In this document: positions 6,088 to 8,680 of the stretch, piece by piece
How positions within the stretch are numbered: the first letter of the stretch is position 1
Layout of the letters: the number at the start of each line of letters is the position of its first letter
Translations under genes and position numbers: made by a program
From: Gammaproteobacteria bacterium
GTDB lineage: Bacteria; Pseudomonadota; Gammaproteobacteria; UBA5335; SLRW01
NCBI GenBank assembly: GCA_007134115.1
Contig: SLLK01000078.1
Span: forward strand, 1-8,680
Direction of reading: 5' to 3'
DNA: 8,680 nucleotides
The notes under the pieces: model-generated
Seen by the model: only the letters and a program-made list of their open reading frames with translations
Told to the model about the DNA's origin: nothing
Database searches by the model: none

Positions 6088-7744
6088 CGAGACCCGGATA
6101 GGCCGGCTGCGGGCCGGCCACGCGGGCGCCCGAAGAAGTGCGCCGCGCCGGCGATTCCTGCGGCGCCAGGCGCATCAGCACCCAGATCGCCGGCAACGAC
6201 GCCAGCACCAGCATCAGTGCCGCTGGCGCCGCCACCTCCAGCATTTCCTCGCTGGCCTCGATCCAGATGCGCACCGGCAGCGTATCAAAGCCCACCGGCC
6301 GCAGAATCAGCGTCGCCGGCAACTCCTTGAGCACGTCAATAAACACCAGCACGAAGGCACTGGCCACACCGGGCCGAATCAACGGCAGAATCACCCGCCA
6401 CAGATTCTCCAGCGAACCGGCGCCCAGGTTGCGCCCGGCCTGCTCCAGCGCGGGGGTTAACTGCTGCAGGGCGGCCTCCTCCGACTGCACCGCCAGCGGC
6501 AGGAAACGCACCACCAGGGCGAATATCAGCGCCGCCAGCGTACCGTAGAGCGGCGACAGCACGGTCAGCGCGAACACCAGCACACCCAGCGCAATCACCG
6601 GGCCCGGCAACACAAAGCCCACGCTGGACACATGCAGGAACATCTGGCTCACCCAGTTGCGCCGCCGCAAGTGGAAGAGACCTATAGGCAAGGCCGCGAT
6701 CACGGTAATCACACCGGCTGCTGCAGCGATGGTCAGCGAGTTCATGGCGTAACCCCAGAAGCGACCATCCAGCGCCCCGCCCAGCCAGGCCTGCCAGGAC
6801 CAGTGCAGCATCCACAGCAGGGGCACACCGAAAGCCAGCATGGCGATCAGGCCCAGCCAGCCCCAGATCAGGCACATTTCCAGCCGCGTGGCGCGCGGCG
6901 GCAGATCGGGCACGCCGCGCAGGGAGCGACTGAAATAGCGCTGGCGGGTTCTGAACGCGCGCTCGACGATGAGAAAGGCCAGACTCAGCAGCACCAGCAC
7001 CAGGCTCAGCGCGGCGGCGCCGGAATAATCCATGCGCCCGCTGATCTGCAGGTAGATGGACAGGGTGAAGGTCTGGAAACGCAGCAGGCTCACGGCGCCG
7101 AAATCGGACAGCACGTGCAGCACAATCAGGGCAACGGCCGCGGCCAGCGCCGGACGCAACAGTGGCAGGCTGATCTGCCAGAAGGTTCGCAACGGGCCTG
7201 CGCCGGCGATGCGCGCGGCCTGCTCCAGAGTGGGCCCGGTGCCGGCCAGAGCCGCGCGCGTGAGCAGGAATACATAGGAGAAACCGGCCAGCGACAGGAT
7301 GAAGGTGGCCCCGGCCAGGTTGTAGAGATCGGGTACCGGCACCACCCCCAGCGTCACCGTTTCCCATATCCGCGCCAGGGTGCCGCCCGGTTGCAGCAGC
7401 GTGGTGTACACATGGGCCAGCACATAGGCCGGCACCGCCAGCGGCAGGACCATCAGCCAGGTCGCCAGGGTGCGCCCCGGAAAACGCCGGCGGGCCACCA
7501 GCCACGCCGAGGACACGCCCAGCAAGAGGCACACCAGCGACACACTGACGGCCAGTGACATGGTGTTCCACAACAGCTCGGGGATGCGCGTGTTCCATAG
7601 CGAGGCCCAGCGATCAGCATCCACGCCCAGCGCGCTGTAGACCACGAAAAGCAGCGGGAAAGACGCCACCAGCACGATGCCGCCGGCGATCATCCCCTTG
7701 ATGCTGAACGGGCCCGTCAGCTTCATGAAGCTACGGGCCCACAT
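6077..7744 (-). CDS. fbpB: Iron(III) ABC transporter permease, fused two-domain type (FbpB/HitB/SfuB-like)
   Basis: This 555-residue inner-membrane protein is predicted to form the channel of a ferric-iron importer fed by the binding protein encoded upstream. It is an internal duplication of two MetI-like domains with about 12 hydrophobic segments (roughly 19-39, 63-85, 97-118, 143-167, 197-219, 243-262, 293-315, 333-357, 367-394, 401-424, 455-482 and 505-527). Each half has an EAA loop that docks the ATPase: EQAARIAGAGPLRTFWQISLP (174-194) and EQAGRNLGAGSLENLWRVILP (434-454). Length is usual for fused iron permeases. The C-terminal tail from about 527 is polar and rich in Ala, Pro, Gly and Arg. 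The start is uncertain: ATG 7744 is given, but ATG 7726 (MKLTGPFS) is possible and sits at the centre of a strong inverted repeat. Neither has a good Shine-Dalgarno, suggesting coupling to the upstream gene 29 bp away. Specificity for iron rests on the neighbour; thiamine or another substrate is less likely. Confidence 0.92.
   Translation of the reverse strand: MWARSFMKLTGPFSIKGMIAGGIVLVASFPLLFVVYSALGVDADRWASLWNTRIPELLWNTMSLAVSVSLVCLLLGVSSAWLVARRRFPGRTLATWLMVLPLAVPAYVLAHVYTTLLQPGGTLARIWETVTLGVVPVPDLYNLAGATFILSLAGFSYVFLLTRAALAGTGPTLEQAARIAGAGPLRTFWQISLPLLRPALAAAVALIVLHVLSDFGAVSLLRFQTFTLSIYLQISGRMDYSGAAALSLVLVLLSLAFLIVERAFRTRQRYFSRSLRGVPDLPPRATRLEMCLIWGWLGLIAMLAFGVPLLWMLHWSWQAWLGGALDGRFWGYAMNSLTIAAAAGVITVIAALPIGLFHLRRRNWVSQMFLHVSSVGFVLPGPVIALGVLVFALTVLSPLYGTLAALIFALVVRFLPLAVQSEEAALQQLTPALEQAGRNLGAGSLENLWRVILPLIRPGVASAFVLVFIDVLKELPATLILRPVGFDTLPVRIWIEASEEMLEVAAPAALMLVLASLPAIWVLMRLAPQESPARRTSSGARVAGPQPAYPGLAGA
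6101..6119. repeat. Perfect 7-bp GC inverted repeat in the 3' end of the permease gene
   Basis: GGCCGGC (6101-6107) and GCCGGCC (6113-6119) are exact inverted copies separated by 5 nt. In the permease mRNA they would form a stable stem-loop just before the stop codon. Together with the potential stem of the adjacent tandem duplication (6064-6087) this makes two GC hairpins in tandem at the 3' end of the iron-transport message. There is no following T-tract. It may limit read-through into gcvT or protect the 3' end, or be a by-product of GC-rich codons. Confidence 0.4.
7710..7740. repeat. 31-bp near-perfect inverted repeat over the permease start region
   Basis: The left arm is GGGCCCGT (7710-7717) plus AGCTTC (7719-7724), with one extra C at 7718. 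The right arm is GAAGCT (7727-7732) plus ACGGGCCC (7733-7740). The arms are exact complements over 14 bp apart from the bulge, with AT at the centre. In the transcript it would fold into a very stable hairpin whose apex holds the in-frame ATG at 7726. The ATG at 7744 lies 1 bp before the stem. It could dampen translation of the permease relative to the binding protein, stabilise the upstream message, or act on DNA as a site for a dimeric regulator. The structure is directly visible; its role is inference. Confidence 0.75.
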
Positions 7745-7773
7745 TGCGCCATGCCCCGCCGCGCCATCATGAC

Positions 7774-8680
7774 TCAGGGCATCCCGGCGGCTTCGATCAT
7801 ATCCAGCGTGGCCGAGCGCCGCGGCCCCAGCACGCTCATGGGCACATCCGCCACGCGCAATGACTCGGTGGCGGGCAAGCCTTCGGCCACCGGCACGCCG
7901 GGGCGCGTGGGATATTCGTTATTGGTGGCGGCAAAAACTGCCTGGCCCTGCCTGGAGAGCAGGAACTCTACCAGCTTGAGCGCCGCCTCCTGCTTGTCAC
8001 TGTGGCGAGCAATGGCCACCCCGGCCACATTCCAGGCCACGCCTATATCACCCTCGCCCTGGTCAGGGATGACCATGCGGATGGGCGCATCCGGGTTGTC
8101 CGCCAGGTGGCGGGCAACATAGTAGTGATTGACCAGCCCCACCTCGCGGCGACCGGCCGCCACATCACTGACGATGCTGCGGTGCCGGGCGTAGACGTTG
8201 CCCGCGGCATTGCGGCGCAGGCCACGCAGCCAGTCGCGGGTGGCCTCTTCGCCGGCGGCTTCCATATACACGGTGACCCCGGCGATAAAACTTTCATTGG
8301 CGCTGTTGGTGATGGCCACGCGTCCTTCCAGCGCCTCCCCGGCCAGATCGAACACCGAGCTCACCTGCGATGCCAGCGGCGAGTCAGTGTTGACCACCAG
8401 CACCCGGGCGCGCGCCGACAGGCCCACCCAGGTATTGTCCGGCGCCCGATAGTTGGCCGGCGTTTCCGCCAGCAACGCCGCGGGCAACGCGGAGAACACC
8501 CCGGCGCCCGCGCCCAGTTGCAGCGAGCCGGCATCGTTGCTCATATACAGATCCGCTTGCGTACGCGCGCCTTCCAGCCGCAGCTTGTTGAGCAGTTCAG
8601 TGGAACTGCCGCTGTGCACGGTGACCGGTATCCCGGTGCGCTCGGTGAACTTCTCCAGCACCGGCTTGACCAGCGCATCA
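7774..8680 (-). CDS. fbpA: Periplasmic iron(III)-binding protein of an ABC transporter, N terminus cut by the window edge
   Basis: The visible 301 residues are the bulk of a ferric-ion-binding protein (FbpA/FutA/HitA-type) that captures Fe3+ in the periplasm and delivers it to the permease encoded next. The frame is open through the last base; the first visible residues are DALVKPVLEKFTERTG, which belong to the first lobe near the mature N terminus, so about 35 to 40 residues including the export signal are probably missing. The tandem tyrosines that bind iron are Tyr186-Tyr187 in GLVNHYYVARHL (codons at 8124-8119). WVGLSARARVLVVNTD (84-99) and NNEYPTRPG (253-261) are further family blocks. 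The stop is 29 bp before the permease ATG. A GTG at 8661 is internal, not a start. A promoter or Fur box, if present, would be beyond the window. Confidence 0.93.
   Translation of the reverse strand, partial: DALVKPVLEKFTERTGIPVTVHSGSSTELLNKLRLEGARTQADLYMSNDAGSLQLGAGAGVFSALPAALLAETPANYRAPDNTWVGLSARARVLVVNTDSPLASQVSSVFDLAGEALEGRVAITNSANESFIAGVTVYMEAAGEEATRDWLRGLRRNAAGNVYARHRSIVSDVAAGRREVGLVNHYYVARHLADNPDAPIRMVIPDQGEGDIGVAWNVAGVAIARHSDKQEAALKLVEFLLSRQGQAVFAATNNEYPTRPGVPVAEGLPATESLRVADVPMSVLGPRRSATLDMIEAAGMP

Noticed and set aside
6632..7558. Open frame of 308 codons on the plus strand, very rich in Gln, Gly and His
   Set aside because: It is the complement of membrane-segment codons of the permease; the Gln/His/Gly richness is what reverse-complemented Leu, Val and Ala codons give.
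7774..8661. Start of the binding protein at GTG 8661
   Set aside because: The frame stays open to the window edge, the residues before it (DALVKP) match the usual family N-terminal lobe, and a start at 8661 would leave no signal peptide.
1..8680. tRNA, rRNA, CRISPR array, transposase, integrase or phage genes
   Set aside because: None were recognised by eye on either strand. Coding density is high, with intergenic gaps of 126 bp or less, and all genes fit two metabolic/transport operons plus a kinase.

Overview
This window comes from a GC-rich bacterial chromosome, most likely a proteobacterium and probably a gammaproteobacterium. The protein sequences suggest this: GcvT and GcvH align almost residue for residue with the E. 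coli proteins, and the thiol peroxidase is of the E. coli Tpx type. Glycine decarboxylase, however, is split into two polypeptides (GcvPA and GcvPB) instead of the single chain of enteric bacteria, which points away from Enterobacterales. The taxonomy is inference. Every gene lies on the minus strand, so transcription runs from high to low coordinates.

Region 1 (8680 to 6077) is the end of an iron(III) ABC-transporter operon. It holds a periplasmic ferric-ion-binding protein, cut by the window edge, and a fused two-domain permease. The ATPase that usually follows is not here. A long inverted repeat sits on the permease start region, and a short tandem duplication lies on its stop codon.

Region 2 (6076 to 5951) is the only intergenic space over 100 bp. 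It holds a plausible sigma70-type promoter and a well-placed Shine-Dalgarno sequence in front of a TTG start. No glycine riboswitch is recognisable.

Region 3 (5950 to 1022) is a compact glycine cleavage operon, gcvT-gcvH-gcvPA-tpx-gcvPB, with gaps of 1 to 50 bp. GcvPA and GcvPB form the PLP-dependent decarboxylase (P protein), GcvH is the lipoyl carrier, and GcvT passes the one-carbon unit to tetrahydrofolate. Dihydrolipoamide dehydrogenase (L protein) is absent and must be supplied from elsewhere. The unexpected member is a thiol peroxidase between the two decarboxylase halves.

Region 4 (967 to 35) is a PfkB/ribokinase-family kinase in the same orientation, 54 bp after gcvPB and probably co-transcribed. 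After it, at the window edge, is a short heptanucleotide repeat.

Most of this is ordinary housekeeping sequence. I see no evidence of a new defence or mobile system. The points that merit follow-up are the palindrome at the permease start, the tpx insertion, the kinase association and the TTG start of gcvT.
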